From NCBI RefSeq assembly GCF_025369935.1, contig NZ_CP104467.1, forward strand, positions 6,517,001-6,581,000: a stretch of 64,000 nucleotides of DNA, read 5' to 3'. The position numbers and the translations under genes were made by a program. Below are positions 8,782-16,103 of the stretch, piece after piece (position 1 is the stretch's first letter; each line of letters starts with the position of its first letter). Below the pieces are notes generated by a model that made no database searches, was not told the origin of the DNA, and saw only the letters and a program-made list of their open reading frames with translations. This DNA is from Paenibacillus andongensis. GTDB taxonomy: Bacteria > Bacillota > Bacilli > Paenibacillales > NBRC-103111.

Positions 8782-8820
8782 GATATTCCTCCCCCTTGCG
8801 TGCTCAAAATGTCGTATGTT

Positions 8821-8871
8821 GTTACATTCTGTATATATCTTGATTATAAGATACGTTTTGTAACATTGCAA
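8821..8871 (-). promoter_or_regulatory. promoter with embedded GATAC-type operator
   Basis: Minus-strand TTGCAA (8866-8871), 17-base spacer, TATAAT (8843-8848). The spacer holds operator GATACGTTTTGTAAC (8850-8864 as read on plus), and a second copy, GTTACATTCTGTATA, is at 8821-8835. The layout is the same as at the epsA promoter near 56.8 kb. Confidence 0.75.
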
Positions 8872-9009
8872 GGGGGTGAATTCATTTTTTCGTGTATGGA
8901 TACAGAAATTATGTATTCGCATATTTTTATTCGACATTCATTGGTTTTTATACTAACCTTATGAGAGCAACAAACGGATTAGCACAAGCAGAGCGGCTTT
9001 ATTTCTCCC

Positions 9010-9438
9010 TCAACAAATCAAATCAACTGTATTTACAGCTGAAGAAGGTTCTGAGGTGTAGCTTTTAGAAAGCTTAACGTATTCCGTATTCTGTGTGACC
9101 GCAAGTTGATTGATGGCATAGAGCATTTCAGAATCCACATGATCCTCAGATTGAATAGCTGCTTTATAGATGTATTCATTATCGTTATTACTTTCTAGTT
9201 CTATGCTGCCATTCACTTGAAATGATTGACCGAAAATCGTAAATTCAAAACCGTAGGTGACTTGATGGCTGGTTGGTAAACATAGGGGACTAGCAAATGT
9301 GAATTGGGACTTTTCAAGTGCTGTAATTTCGATTAGTGCATATTTACTATTAATGAGTTGATTTCGAATTCGAATAATATTCAACTTTCCATCAAGTGGT
9401 ACGACTAATGATAATTTACTTTTTCTCTCCAACGCCAA
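9010..9438 (-). CDS. PilZ-like domain protein (tentative)
   Basis: About 142 residues from a TTG at 9438; the ATG at 9447 is only one base after the AAGGAGGG, so the TTG ten bases on is the better start. The beta-rich pattern 'LNIIRIRNQLINSKYALIEIT' followed by 'VTYGFEFTIFGQSFQVNGSIEL' resembles a PilZ barrel, but I do not see the canonical RxxxR and (D/N)xSxxG c-di-GMP motifs, so ligand binding is doubtful. It is divergent from the Xre-like regulator, with one operator directly upstream. Confidence 0.45.
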   Translation of the reverse strand: MALERKSKLSLVVPLDGKLNIIRIRNQLINSKYALIEITALEKSQFTFASPLCLPTSHQVTYGFEFTIFGQSFQVNGSIELESNNDNEYIYKAAIQSEDHVDSEMLYAINQLAVTQNTEYVKLSKSYTSEPSSAVNTVDLIC

Positions 9439-9459
9439 TTGCCTCATCCCTCCTTTTTG

Positions 9460-9474
9460 TTACATCTTGTATCT
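9460..9474. promoter_or_regulatory. GATAC-type operator
   Basis: GTTACATCTTGTATC lies between the divergent gene at 9438 and the Xre-like repressor at 9567. A plus-strand TATAAT at 9498-9503 is just downstream. The site could serve autoregulation and control of the leftward gene. Confidence 0.7.
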
Positions 9475-9566
9475 AGTCAATGAATCTCTGCTTTGTTATA
9501 ATAGTTGTCTGTATATAGCCGGAAACACAGTGGTAATAATGTTAAAGAATAATTAAACAGTGAGGA

Positions 9567-9944
9567 ATGATCACGCTGAAATATGGAGATCGCATTGCCC
9601 TTTTACGCGAAAAAAGAGGATTAACGCAAGAAGAACTTTCCAATAAAATTGGCATATCTAGAGCAGCCCTTTCTCACTACGAAACCAATCGACGTGAACC
9701 GGACTATGAAACGATTAACAAGATCGCCAATTTTTTTAATGTTACTGTTGATTATTTGCTTGGCCGGACTGACCAGCCGCAAACGGTTCTTGATCATGAT
9801 GTTAGAGAGTTCGTCGAGCATCTCGATTTAACGGATGAGAGCATTTTGAAAAAGTTTTCATTAACCGTGGATGGTCGAGTTCTGACCCCAGAGGAAGCAA
9901 AACGATTCATCGCTTTTGTAAGAGCTGAGCGTTCCTTGGAGTAG
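9567..9944 (+). CDS. PBSX-Xre-like repressor
   Basis: 125 residues. Residues about 7-65 are a helix-turn-helix whose recognition segment 'ISRAALSHYETNRREPDYET' is very close to the one I recall for Xre of the defective prophage PBSX, followed by the family's 'NVTVDYLLGRTD'. The C-terminal 50 residues (ending 'EEAKRFIAFVRAERSLE') form a short helical oligomerisation-type tail. As I recall, PBSX Xre binds GATAC/GTATC palindromes, and about twelve such sites occur in this window, several beside this gene. The ATG is very near its GAGG; a CTG nine bases downstream of it is a possible alternative start. Confidence 0.85.
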   Translation: MITLKYGDRIALLREKRGLTQEELSNKIGISRAALSHYETNRREPDYETINKIANFFNVTVDYLLGRTDQPQTVLDHDVREFVEHLDLTDESILKKFSLTVDGRVLTPEEAKRFIAFVRAERSLE

Positions 9945-10050
9945 ATTGTGAGGAAGACATCATAACTTGATCCTGAAACTTCTGCTGGTCGATCCCTAAC
10001 TGCTGAAGAACATGATGAATTTCCACTAAAATCTTTTCTTCTTGTTTCAT
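9907..10050 (-). CDS. 47-residue protein convergent with the Xre-like gene
   Basis: An uncatalogued short frame: ATG at 10050 with GTGGAG seven bases upstream, stop at 9907, 47 residues. It overlaps the 3' end of the Xre-like repressor gene by 38 bases, tail to tail. The first 30 residues are a strong amphipathic helix pattern (KILVEIHHVLQQLGIDQQKF). A perfect GATAC-type operator lies upstream at 10118-10132. By position it mirrors the sinI/sinR pair further right and could be an antirepressor, but this is only inference. Confidence 0.5.
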   Translation of the reverse strand: MKQEEKILVEIHHVLQQLGIDQQKFQDQVMMSSSQSTPRNAQLLQKR

Positions 10051-10117
10051 AAGAAACTCCACTCCCAACGCTCAGCTATTAACTTTAAAAAAGAGTTAAA
10101 ATTGTAGTAATCACCCT

Positions 10118-10132
10118 GATACAATATGTATC
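10118..10132. promoter_or_regulatory. GATAC-type operator
   Basis: GATACAATATGTATC, a perfect palindrome in both arms, is upstream of the 47-residue gene (minus strand TACAAT at about 10103) and just past the end of the recombinase gene. Confidence 0.7.
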
Positions 10133-10178
10133 TAACCTAAATCACTGCTTTCACCAATCGTCAACTTAGATTGATTTT

Positions 10179-10694
10179 CTATTCCTTCACGCCAATGTAC
10201 TTTAAAGTCACTGATGGAGCCGATTGATTGAATAAGTCTCTGAGGACCGAAACGTTTTTCGTTCTTAGGTAATAATGATAGCCGTATGTTTTTCGAAGTG
10301 TGTGTGTACCTATGTCGTTTAGTCCAACTTGCTTGGCCGCTTCATTTAAAATACGGTAAACACGGATTCTTTTGATCGGATTCCCCGTTCGTTGGGATGG
10401 AAATAAATAAGCATCACCATCCATATATTGGATATATTCTTCAATATAAGTTTTAAGCTGTGGAGAAAGTTGAAACGTCTTTGCTTTACCCGTTTTTTCT
10501 TCCTTGATGCTGACTACACTCCGATCCTTCACATCGCTCACTTTCAAAGACAATAGATCGCTCAGATGAAGCCCTGAATTAATCCCAATAGTGAAAAGAA
10601 GCCAGTCCCGAATCGATTGTTCTTTCAATACGGCCTGTATCTGTTCGATTTTCTCTTGTTCTCTAATCGGTTGAACAACCTGCATGAGTTGCAC
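10179..10694 (-). CDS. tyrosine recombinase catalytic domain, probably inactive
   Basis: 171 residues covering only the catalytic domain of a tyrosine recombinase, without an N-terminal core-binding domain. The box I Arg is replaced by His: the codon in 'INSGLHLSDLL' is CAT, where the family has Arg. The HTLRKTYGYH block (box II His and Arg) and the final Tyr in 'LKYIG' are present, but the later His/Trp position reads Gln (FNQSAPS). Two of the catalytic residues are therefore substituted. Two GATAC-type operators lie upstream. It may be a retired integrase or a DNA-binding remnant. Confidence 0.8.
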   Translation of the reverse strand: MQLMQVVQPIREQEKIEQIQAVLKEQSIRDWLLFTIGINSGLHLSDLLSLKVSDVKDRSVVSIKEEKTGKAKTFQLSPQLKTYIEEYIQYMDGDAYLFPSQRTGNPIKRIRVYRILNEAAKQVGLNDIGTHTLRKTYGYHYYLRTKNVSVLRDLFNQSAPSVTLKYIGVKE

Positions 10695-10725
10695 CTCGCA
10701 TGATTTTAATCAGTTCCATTTGTAT

Positions 10726-10811
10726 GTTACGAATTGTATCTTATAACAGCTGGAAAACTCTTAATTTTGCTCTATCATTCCTCCTATCTATATTATGTTA
10801 CATATTGTATC
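10726..10811 (-). promoter_or_regulatory. two GATAC-type operators upstream of the recombinase
   Basis: GTTACGAATTGTATC at 10726-10740 and GTTACATATTGTATC at 10797-10811. On the minus strand the second is followed by a TAATAT -10 element; the -35 is poor. They make the recombinase gene another target of the same repressor. Confidence 0.65.
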
Positions 10812-10867
10812 ATAAAATAAAAGAATGATCTATGCCTTTTATAGTTCTCAAAACCTAATATTTGCTG

Positions 10868-10887
10868 TATAATTCTTAATAAAGAAC
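10868..10887 (+). promoter_or_regulatory. TATAAT box overlapped by a SinR-type half-palindrome
   Basis: TATAAT at 10868-10873 overlaps ATTCTTAATAAAGAAC at 10872-10887, which has one perfect arm (AAAGAAC) and one weak arm of the SinR site. The -35 region is not clear. It lies 41 bases before the start of the Asn-rich secreted protein. Confidence 0.5.
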
Positions 10888-10928
10888 GATTGCATGCAAT
10901 AACTTATGGGGAAGGGAGGTTATGTACA

Positions 10929-11246
<318 letters not shown>

Positions 11247-11255
11247 TGACTACAC

Positions 11256-11285
11256 ACTCCGTTGGCTTTGGCTAACGGAGTTTTA
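11256..11285 (+). terminator. terminator of the Asn-rich protein gene
   Basis: ACTCCGTT pairs with AACGGAGT around a short GGC-TTT-GGC region and is followed by TTTTA. It overlaps the last codons of the convergent phosphoesterase gene. Confidence 0.75.
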
Positions 11286-12155
11286 TGTGTTTATGGCCTT
11301 CGTTTCCAGGACAAACACCGTAATTTCTGGTCGACAATTGAACCGAATTGGAAATAACGTTGTACCTATTCCGCGATTTGTATAAACGTGGAACTCGCTT
11401 CCTTCAAAGGCGTACAAGCCAATAGGGTACTTTTGTCCTAGGTCCGGCGTGAATATACTCCCATACAATGGAATCCTAATCTGTCCGCCATGGCTGTGAC
11501 CAGAGAGCTGCAAATCGACTTGGCTTGCCAGTGACGTATCTGCGAAGTCTGGCTCATGCGCAAGCAGCAGCACGAAATCGTCCTTCTTTACACCTTTCAA
11601 GGCTAAAGGCAAATCCGGTTTACCATAGAACATTTCGTCTATTCCGACCACCTGTATGCGTCCATTTCCACGTTTAATAGATCGGCTTTCGTTAACTAAG
11701 ACGGTAAAGCCGGATCGCTCGAGTACATCCTTTACTCGATTGGCATCCAGTCGCATATCATGATTGCCGAGCACTGCAAATTTACCCATTTCTGCTCGGA
11801 GCCGCAATAGGATCGGAATCACCTCATCACTCACTTCACCGTACTTGGAATCAAATAAATCACCTGTAAAGCAGATGATGTCAGGTTTTTGCCGCTGCAG
11901 CAGATCAACTACTTTGTTCATCTGTTCCAGACTATAATACTTGCCGATATGCGTATCACTGAATTGAACAATACGCACGCCCTCAAATGATGCAGGATAA
12001 CGACGGTACGCCAGACGAACCGTTGTCGACTGGATCCAATACCTCTCTCCGAAGATGCCGTATAATCCGCTAACTCCAATTAATAGGGCTAAGGATTCCA
12101 TCGCAAACAGACTTTTTTTAAGAAACGTCCTGCGATTTATGCGAATATTCTTCAC
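11283..12155 (-). CDS. YkuE-like metallophosphoesterase
   Basis: 290 residues. The N-terminus has a Tat-like motif (NRRTFLKK) followed by a hydrophobic segment, as in YkuE, a known Tat substrate in B. subtilis. The binuclear-metal blocks are intact: 'FSDTHIGK', 'TGDLFDSK', 'GNHDMR', 'LLAHEPD', 'GHSHGGQ'. It probably acts on the outside of the membrane on phosphodiester or phospholipid substrates. It is convergent with the Asn-rich protein gene and divergent from sinI. Confidence 0.88.
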   Translation of the reverse strand: MKNIRINRRTFLKKSLFAMESLALLIGVSGLYGIFGERYWIQSTTVRLAYRRYPASFEGVRIVQFSDTHIGKYYSLEQMNKVVDLLQRQKPDIICFTGDLFDSKYGEVSDEVIPILLRLRAEMGKFAVLGNHDMRLDANRVKDVLERSGFTVLVNESRSIKRGNGRIQVVGIDEMFYGKPDLPLALKGVKKDDFVLLLAHEPDFADTSLASQVDLQLSGHSHGGQIRIPLYGSIFTPDLGQKYPIGLYAFEGSEFHVYTNRGIGTTLFPIRFNCRPEITVFVLETKAINT

Positions 12156-12239
12156 TTTCTGTACCCTCCCCTCTCCTATTTTTCGAGCCTATTTCTAATC
12201 ATTTGCGCGTTTTTTGTCGAGGGGACCCAATTAAATGGT

Positions 12240-12325
12240 GATACAATTTGTATAATTTTAATGTGTTCGGGATTGATTTCACGGAAAAAACGTGCGATAA
12301 TAAATAAACGGATACACTTTGTATC
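12240..12325 (+). promoter_or_regulatory. sinI promoter with two GATAC-type operators
   Basis: GATACAATTTGTATA at 12240-12254 overlaps a plus-strand TATAAT at 12251-12256, and GATACACTTTGTATC at 12311-12325 lies 13 bases before the sinI ribosome site. The -35 is weak. Binding at these would block both initiation and elongation into sinI. Confidence 0.7.
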
Positions 12326-12352
12326 GCGATAGATGATTTGGAGGGGTCTTTT

Positions 12353-12553
12353 GTGAATCGGATTAATCAAGTAGATACCGAAGAATTTGATGTGGAGTGG
12401 GTCAATCTTATTATGAGCGCACGTAAGATGGGTCTTACGATGGAAGATATCCGCGCATTCCTAAGAAGCCCCTTCCAACCCACGATAAATTCACTTTCAA
12501 CAGAAAATGATCGTTTCATGTCCTCGAAAGGATTCATCACACAATCTTCATAG
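12353..12553 (+). CDS. sinI: SinI-like antirepressor
   Basis: 66 residues from GTG at 12353 with GGAGGGG seven bases upstream; a TTG at 12338 would include the ribosome site. Residues 12-38 (EEFDVEWVNLIMSARKMGLT, then MEDIRAFL) align with the SinR-binding helices of B. subtilis SinI (DQEWVELMVEAKE...EEIRKYL). SinI binds SinR and lifts repression of matrix genes. It is convergent with sinR, not upstream in an operon as in B. subtilis, and carries operators of another repressor. The last 25 residues are unassigned. Confidence 0.85.
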   Translation: MNRINQVDTEEFDVEWVNLIMSARKMGLTMEDIRAFLRSPFQPTINSLSTENDRFMSSKGFITQSS

Positions 12554-12565
12554 AACTAAATAGAA

Positions 12566-12907
12566 CTATTCGTCGTTTGGACGTTTCATTCTCCATTTAT
12601 TGAAATCCAGAAACTCCCGAAACTGCTGCTTGTCAACCCCAGAAGTCATGGCTTCCTTAATGATCTCATACCATTCCGGATCGAGCTCACGGTCATTAGC
12701 AGCCATCTCTTCTTGGTCATCAATTAGCCTATCGACGGGTACTTTCAGAACAGCTGCAATTTTCTCAAGAAACTGAATCGAAGGATTCTTCTGAATATCC
12801 CGCTCCAAGCTGCTAATATAAGACTTAGCAACCCCAGCACGTTCTGCCAGTTCTGTAAGAGACAGACCCTTCTCTTTCCTCAATTGTTGAACACGTTTTC
12901 CAATCAT
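12566..12907 (-). CDS. sinR: SinR, master biofilm repressor
   Basis: 113 residues aligned over full length with B. subtilis SinR: 'MIGKRVQQLRKEKGLSLTEL', then 'AGVAKSYISSLERDIQKNPS', and the C-terminal SinI-binding domain with 'MTSGVDKQQFREFLDFNKW'. DNA-binding helix-turn-helix about residues 1-66; helical hook about 75-113. SinR represses eps and matrix operons by binding GTTCTYT repeats; three strong copies lie in this window at polysaccharide and lasso promoters. Start fixed by homology. Confidence 0.95.
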   Translation of the reverse strand: MIGKRVQQLRKEKGLSLTELAERAGVAKSYISSLERDIQKNPSIQFLEKIAAVLKVPVDRLIDDQEEMAANDRELDPEWYEIIKEAMTSGVDKQQFREFLDFNKWRMKRPNDE

Positions 12908-12950
12908 TTTCGGATCTTCCCTTATTATAAGTTATGTTGCTTTTGATGTT

Positions 12951-12999
12951 ATTATATCAGAATTTCTTCTAACGAACAAACTTGTATCTTATAAAGAAC
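12951..12999 (-). promoter_or_regulatory. sinR promoter with operator half-sites
   Basis: Minus-strand TTGTTC (12974-12979), 17-base spacer, TATAAT (12951-12956). A GATAC-type half-site (TGTATC, 12983-12988) and a SinR half-site (AAAGAAC, 12993-12999) sit just upstream of the -35, so both circuits may touch sinR expression. Confidence 0.5.
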
Positions 13000-13004
13000 A
13001 AAAA

Positions 13005-13020
13005 AGCCCCAAGAGGGGCT
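13005..13020 (-). terminator. terminator of the sinR-like gene
   Basis: AGCCCC-AAGA-GGGGCT hairpin, followed on the minus strand by six T. It ends the transcript carrying the second SinR-like gene and so possibly the whole eps operon. Confidence 0.85.
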
Positions 13021-13074
13021 ATTTTAAGTAGTATGAACATAATCAATAGAGTCCACCATAACAATGGTTTCATG

Positions 13075-13416
13075 TTATTTAATTTTATCATTGTTCCACT
13101 TCATAAACTCAATTAAAATTTTAAATTCATGAATCCGTTCCTTATCAATGCCTGACTGCTTCAAATCGGATATAAAATCCATCCACTCTTGATCAAGCTG
13201 TTGGTTAGTTTCCGCATCAGCGGCAATTTTTAATAGCGTTTTCAAGTCTACTTTTAAAACCAGCGCTATTTTTTCCATGACATGAATAGAAGGGTTCTGT
13301 TTTAAATTTCTTTCAATGTTACTTAAATAAGACTTGGAAATACCGGTCCGCTCTGAAAGCTCGGACAACGTATACCCCCTTTGCTTACGGATACTTGAAA
13401 TGTTTTGACCGATCAT
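13075..13416 (-). CDS. second SinR-like regulator at the end of the eps operon
   Basis: 113 residues from the ATG at 13416 (MIGQ, matching SinR); a GTG at 13428 also exists. The helix-turn-helix (RKQRGYTLSELSERTGISKS, then YLSNIERNLKQNPS) is as close to SinR as the neighbouring gene. The C-terminal part keeps 'LDQEWMDFISDLKQSGIDKE' but loses the FREFLDF hook, so SinI binding may differ. It follows the aminotransferase gene through a 34-residue frame with overlap, so it is probably transcribed with the eps genes, giving a feedback loop or a SlrR-like partner. Confidence 0.88.
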   Translation of the reverse strand: MIGQNISSIRKQRGYTLSELSERTGISKSYLSNIERNLKQNPSIHVMEKIALVLKVDLKTLLKIAADAETNQQLDQEWMDFISDLKQSGIDKERIHEFKILIEFMKWNNDKIK

Positions 13417-13424
13417 GGTTATCA

Positions 13425-13529
13425 TCACTCCACGGTGACACTTTTGGGTAGATTTATTTGTTCGAGGTTCCCTTTTATCAGGATTTCATTCGCGCCTTGT
13501 TTTCCGATATAACGGACATTTACACTCAT
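13425..13529 (-). CDS. 34-residue leader-type protein before the sinR-like gene
   Basis: A short frame starting with ATG at 13529, with GGGGGA seven bases upstream, stop at 13425 overlapping the GTG start region of the sinR-like gene. The product is basic and beta-like (MSVNVRYIGKQG at the start, ending LPKSVTVE). It begins 17 bases after the aminotransferase stop. Coupling to the downstream regulator is the likeliest role; it may also act as a small protein. Supported by ribosome site and overlap only. Confidence 0.55.
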   Translation of the reverse strand: MSVNVRYIGKQGANEILIKGNLEQINLPKSVTVE

Positions 13530-13546
13530 GATTATTCCCCCTAAGA

Positions 13547-14722
13547 TTAGATAATTACCTTGAACGGCATTGTTTGCATAATCGTTTTCTTGATACTAGT
13601 GATTACCCGTTGTTGTTCATCTTCCATCAATTGTGACCCCGACGGCAAGCATACCCCTGTTTGAAACAATCGTTCCGACACACTTTCGTTCTTGCTATGC
13701 GGATAGTACCGAGTTCCATCAAAAATCGGCTGCAGATGAAGCGGCTTCCAGACTGGACGGGCTTCGATGTTTAGCTCTGTCAATGCTTCTAACACTTGCT
13801 TTGCAGTTACCCCGGCTTCTTTCTCCTCTACCGTTAGTACGGTGAGCCACCGATTCGAGCGCGTATTTGCTAGTTCCGGCATGAATTCAATGCCTGGCAA
13901 ATGGGACAAGGCTTCATCATAGCGGTTAAATACCGCTCTTCTGGCATTGACTCGCTCATCCAACACCTCAAGCTGTGCTCTGCCAATTCCAGCCAATACA
14001 TTGCTCATTCGATAATTGAATCCCACTTGACTATGTTGGTAATGAACGGCTTGATCCCGTGCTTGTGTAGCGAGGAAACGAGCTTGCTTTAATCCCTCTA
14101 CATCATCGGAAACCAGCATTCCTCCGCCTGAGGTGGAGATGATCTTATTCCCATTGAAGGAATAAACACCATATCTTCCGAAAGTCCCACTTGCCCTTCC
14201 TTTATACGTAGAACCCAGCGATTCCGCTGCGTCCTCAATAATAGGAACATCGTAGGATTCACATAACGACATGATTTCATCCATTTTAGCGCTTTGGCCA
14301 TACAGATTCACAACAATAACAGCTTTAGGCAATTTCCCCTCTAGAGCAGCATCTTGCAAAGCGATTTCCAATGCCCTAGGTGACATATTCCATGTCTCGG
14401 GCTCAGAATCAATAAATACCGGCCTCGCTCCACAATAAACAATCGGATTGGCGCTAGCCACGAAGGTGAGACTTGAGCAGAAAACGCTGTCCCCTTCTTT
14501 GACACCTATCAGTCGCAAGGCCAGATGGATTGCCGCGGTTCCTGAACTGACGGCAGCTGCGGCATTAGATCTGACATAAGAAGCAAGTTCTTTCTCGAAT
14601 GCATCTACATGCGGGCCTAGAGGAGCGATCCAATTCGTATCGAAAGCATCCTGGATGTAGTTCATTTCATTCCCGCTCATGTGCGGAGGGGAAAGATAAA
14701 TTCTTTTGTTATGTGTAGTCAT
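13547..14722 (-). CDS. DegT/DnrJ/EryC1 sugar aminotransferase (EpsN/PglE-like)
   Basis: 391 residues from the ATG at 14722. PLP-lysine motif region 'YGVYSFNGNKIISTSGGG' with the active Lys, plus 'EDAAESLGSTYKG'. It transfers an amino group to a 4-keto sugar nucleotide made by the EpsC-type dehydratase at the head of this operon. With the NeuD-type acetyltransferase upstream and the PglC-type transferase it would make a diacetamido-trideoxyhexose primer. Start chosen for the AAGG upstream and the family start. Confidence 0.93.
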   Translation of the reverse strand: MTTHNKRIYLSPPHMSGNEMNYIQDAFDTNWIAPLGPHVDAFEKELASYVRSNAAAAVSSGTAAIHLALRLIGVKEGDSVFCSSLTFVASANPIVYCGARPVFIDSEPETWNMSPRALEIALQDAALEGKLPKAVIVVNLYGQSAKMDEIMSLCESYDVPIIEDAAESLGSTYKGRASGTFGRYGVYSFNGNKIISTSGGGMLVSDDVEGLKQARFLATQARDQAVHYQHSQVGFNYRMSNVLAGIGRAQLEVLDERVNARRAVFNRYDEALSHLPGIEFMPELANTRSNRWLTVLTVEEKEAGVTAKQVLEALTELNIEARPVWKPLHLQPIFDGTRYYPHSKNESVSERLFQTGVCLPSGSQLMEDEQQRVITSIKKTIMQTMPFKVII

Positions 14723-14752
14723 TGCCGCCTTCACAGCCTTTCCAGAGGTTAA

Positions 14753-14778
14753 TAAAACAAAAAAAACGCCATTCGGCG
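14753..14778 (-). terminator. weak internal terminator in the eps operon
   Basis: On the minus strand CGCC-GAAT-GGCG is followed by eight T. The stem is short (4 bp), and the upstream GGGGCG could pair alternatively with the CGCC. It lies between the NeuD-like gene and the aminotransferase. An EAR-type antiterminator at the operon head would let polymerase pass such sites. Confidence 0.4.
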
Positions 14779-14830
14779 CCTCAAAGATATACGCCCCTCG
14801 CTATCCTTCAAGCATGGGCTCGTTTATCAA

Positions 14831-15472
14831 CTAAACAAACATGGCTTTTGCTATCAATCTCGCAGGAGTCCCAACAGCTGATCTATACGAAGGGACATCA
14901 CTGATAACTGTGGCACCGGCTCCTATAACCGCCCACTCGCCAACCTTTTTCCCGGGGATGATGGTCGCTCCCGCACCTATCATAGCTCCTGTTTCCGCGA
15001 TAACGGAGCCAGTTAACGTGGCTTTCGGCGCAACGTGGACATAATCCCCAAGTTGATTATCGTGCTCAACGATCGCGCCTGAATTAATAATGACATGATC
15101 GCCTATCACCGCTTCGGCATTGACAATTGTCCCCGCCATGACAACCGTCCCATCCCCTATAGAAGCACTCGGGCTGATAACGGCTGTATCATGTATGAGT
15201 GAAATGTAGTTTTCCTTGGATAAGCCTAGCTTCGATACAATCAACTTACGAACTTCGTTATTCCCTATCGCGATAATAAATTTAAGATGATTCATTCGGT
15301 TCATTAGATCGTGTGCAGAAGAAATTGGTCCTATGTATATGTCATTGGTTACAGTTAGTTCATCGTACTTATCGTCCAAAATGGCTATGATCTTGTAGTC
15401 ACGCTTAGAATGAATTAACTCCCTTATCACTTTACCGTGACCGCCTTCACCAATAACAACAAGATCCATCAT
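14831..15472 (-). CDS. NeuD/PglD-type sugar O/N-acyltransferase
   Basis: 213 residues: N-terminal PglD-type domain (VVIGEGGHGKVIRELIHSK) and a C-terminal left-handed beta-helix with hexapeptide repeats (ISPSASIGDGTVVMAGTIVN...). In this family it acetylates the 4-amino sugar made by the neighbouring aminotransferase, using acetyl-CoA. It is the EpsM counterpart. Start is a tandem ATG ATG at 15472. Confidence 0.9.
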   Translation of the reverse strand: MMDLVVIGEGGHGKVIRELIHSKRDYKIIAILDDKYDELTVTNDIYIGPISSAHDLMNRMNHLKFIIAIGNNEVRKLIVSKLGLSKENYISLIHDTAVISPSASIGDGTVVMAGTIVNAEAVIGDHVIINSGAIVEHDNQLGDYVHVAPKATLTGSVIAETGAMIGAGATIIPGKKVGEWAVIGAGATVISDVPSYRSAVGTPARLIAKAMFV

Positions 15473-15484
15473 GCCTCACCTCTT

Positions 15485-16081
15485 TCATGAGAGATTTGAG
15501 CCGGAAAATTTCTCCATGGTCACATGATTTCCATGGCTGATCCCGTCCGACTTGACTACTTTAACAAAAGTTAAGGCTAGAATTTTGACATCCAGGAGGA
15601 AGCTTTGATTTTCAACGTACCAGACATCTAGCTTAAATTTATCTTCCCATGAGATTTTATTCCTGCCATTGACTTGAGCCCATCCGGTAATTCCGGGTCG
15701 AACTTGATGCCGTTTCGCCTGTTCTTCGGTGTATAGGGGCAGATAATCCATCAACAAGGGCCTTGGCCCGACTAAACTTAAGTCTCCCTGGATGACATTT
15801 ACTAATTGCAACAATTCATCTAGACTATATTTTCTAAGAAACATGCCAAATGGGGTTAGTCTTATCGAATCGGGTAATAAATTCCCTTCATGATCTCTCG
15901 CTTCCGTCATGGTCCTGAATTTATAAAGATTAATCGGTTTCCCGTATAAGCCCGGTCTTTGCTGCTTAAATATGACGGGAGATCCCAACTTTAGCCTAAC
16001 CAGTATGGCAACGATCCCGATAATCGGAAGAAATAGGACAAATAGTGGCACGGATACCAACAAGTCACAAAATCGTTTCAT
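15485..16081 (-). CDS. PglC/EpsL-type undecaprenyl-phosphate sugar phosphotransferase
   Basis: 198 residues, the small monotopic phosphoglycosyl transferase class. One N-terminal re-entrant membrane helix (VSVPLFVLFLPIIGIVAILV), then 'SPVIFKQQRPGLYGKPINLY' with 'KFRTM', and 'GPRPLLMDYLPLY' and 'RPGITGWAQVNGRN'. It attaches the first sugar phosphate to undecaprenyl phosphate at the inner face of the membrane, starting the repeat unit. Confidence 0.93.
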   Translation of the reverse strand: MKRFCDLLVSVPLFVLFLPIIGIVAILVRLKLGSPVIFKQQRPGLYGKPINLYKFRTMTEARDHEGNLLPDSIRLTPFGMFLRKYSLDELLQLVNVIQGDLSLVGPRPLLMDYLPLYTEEQAKRHQVRPGITGWAQVNGRNKISWEDKFKLDVWYVENQSFLLDVKILALTFVKVVKSDGISHGNHVTMEKFSGSNLS

Positions 16082-16103
16082 GAATGATCTACTCCTACTG
16101 ATT

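Noticed and set aside
10179..10694. Integrase marking the end of a mobile island with attachment repeats
   Set aside because: No tRNA gene or direct repeats were seen on either side, and the recombinase looks inactive.
12176..12370. Minus-strand frame of 64 residues across the sinI promoter
   Set aside because: It is antisense to sinI and has no ribosome site; the operators explain the region.
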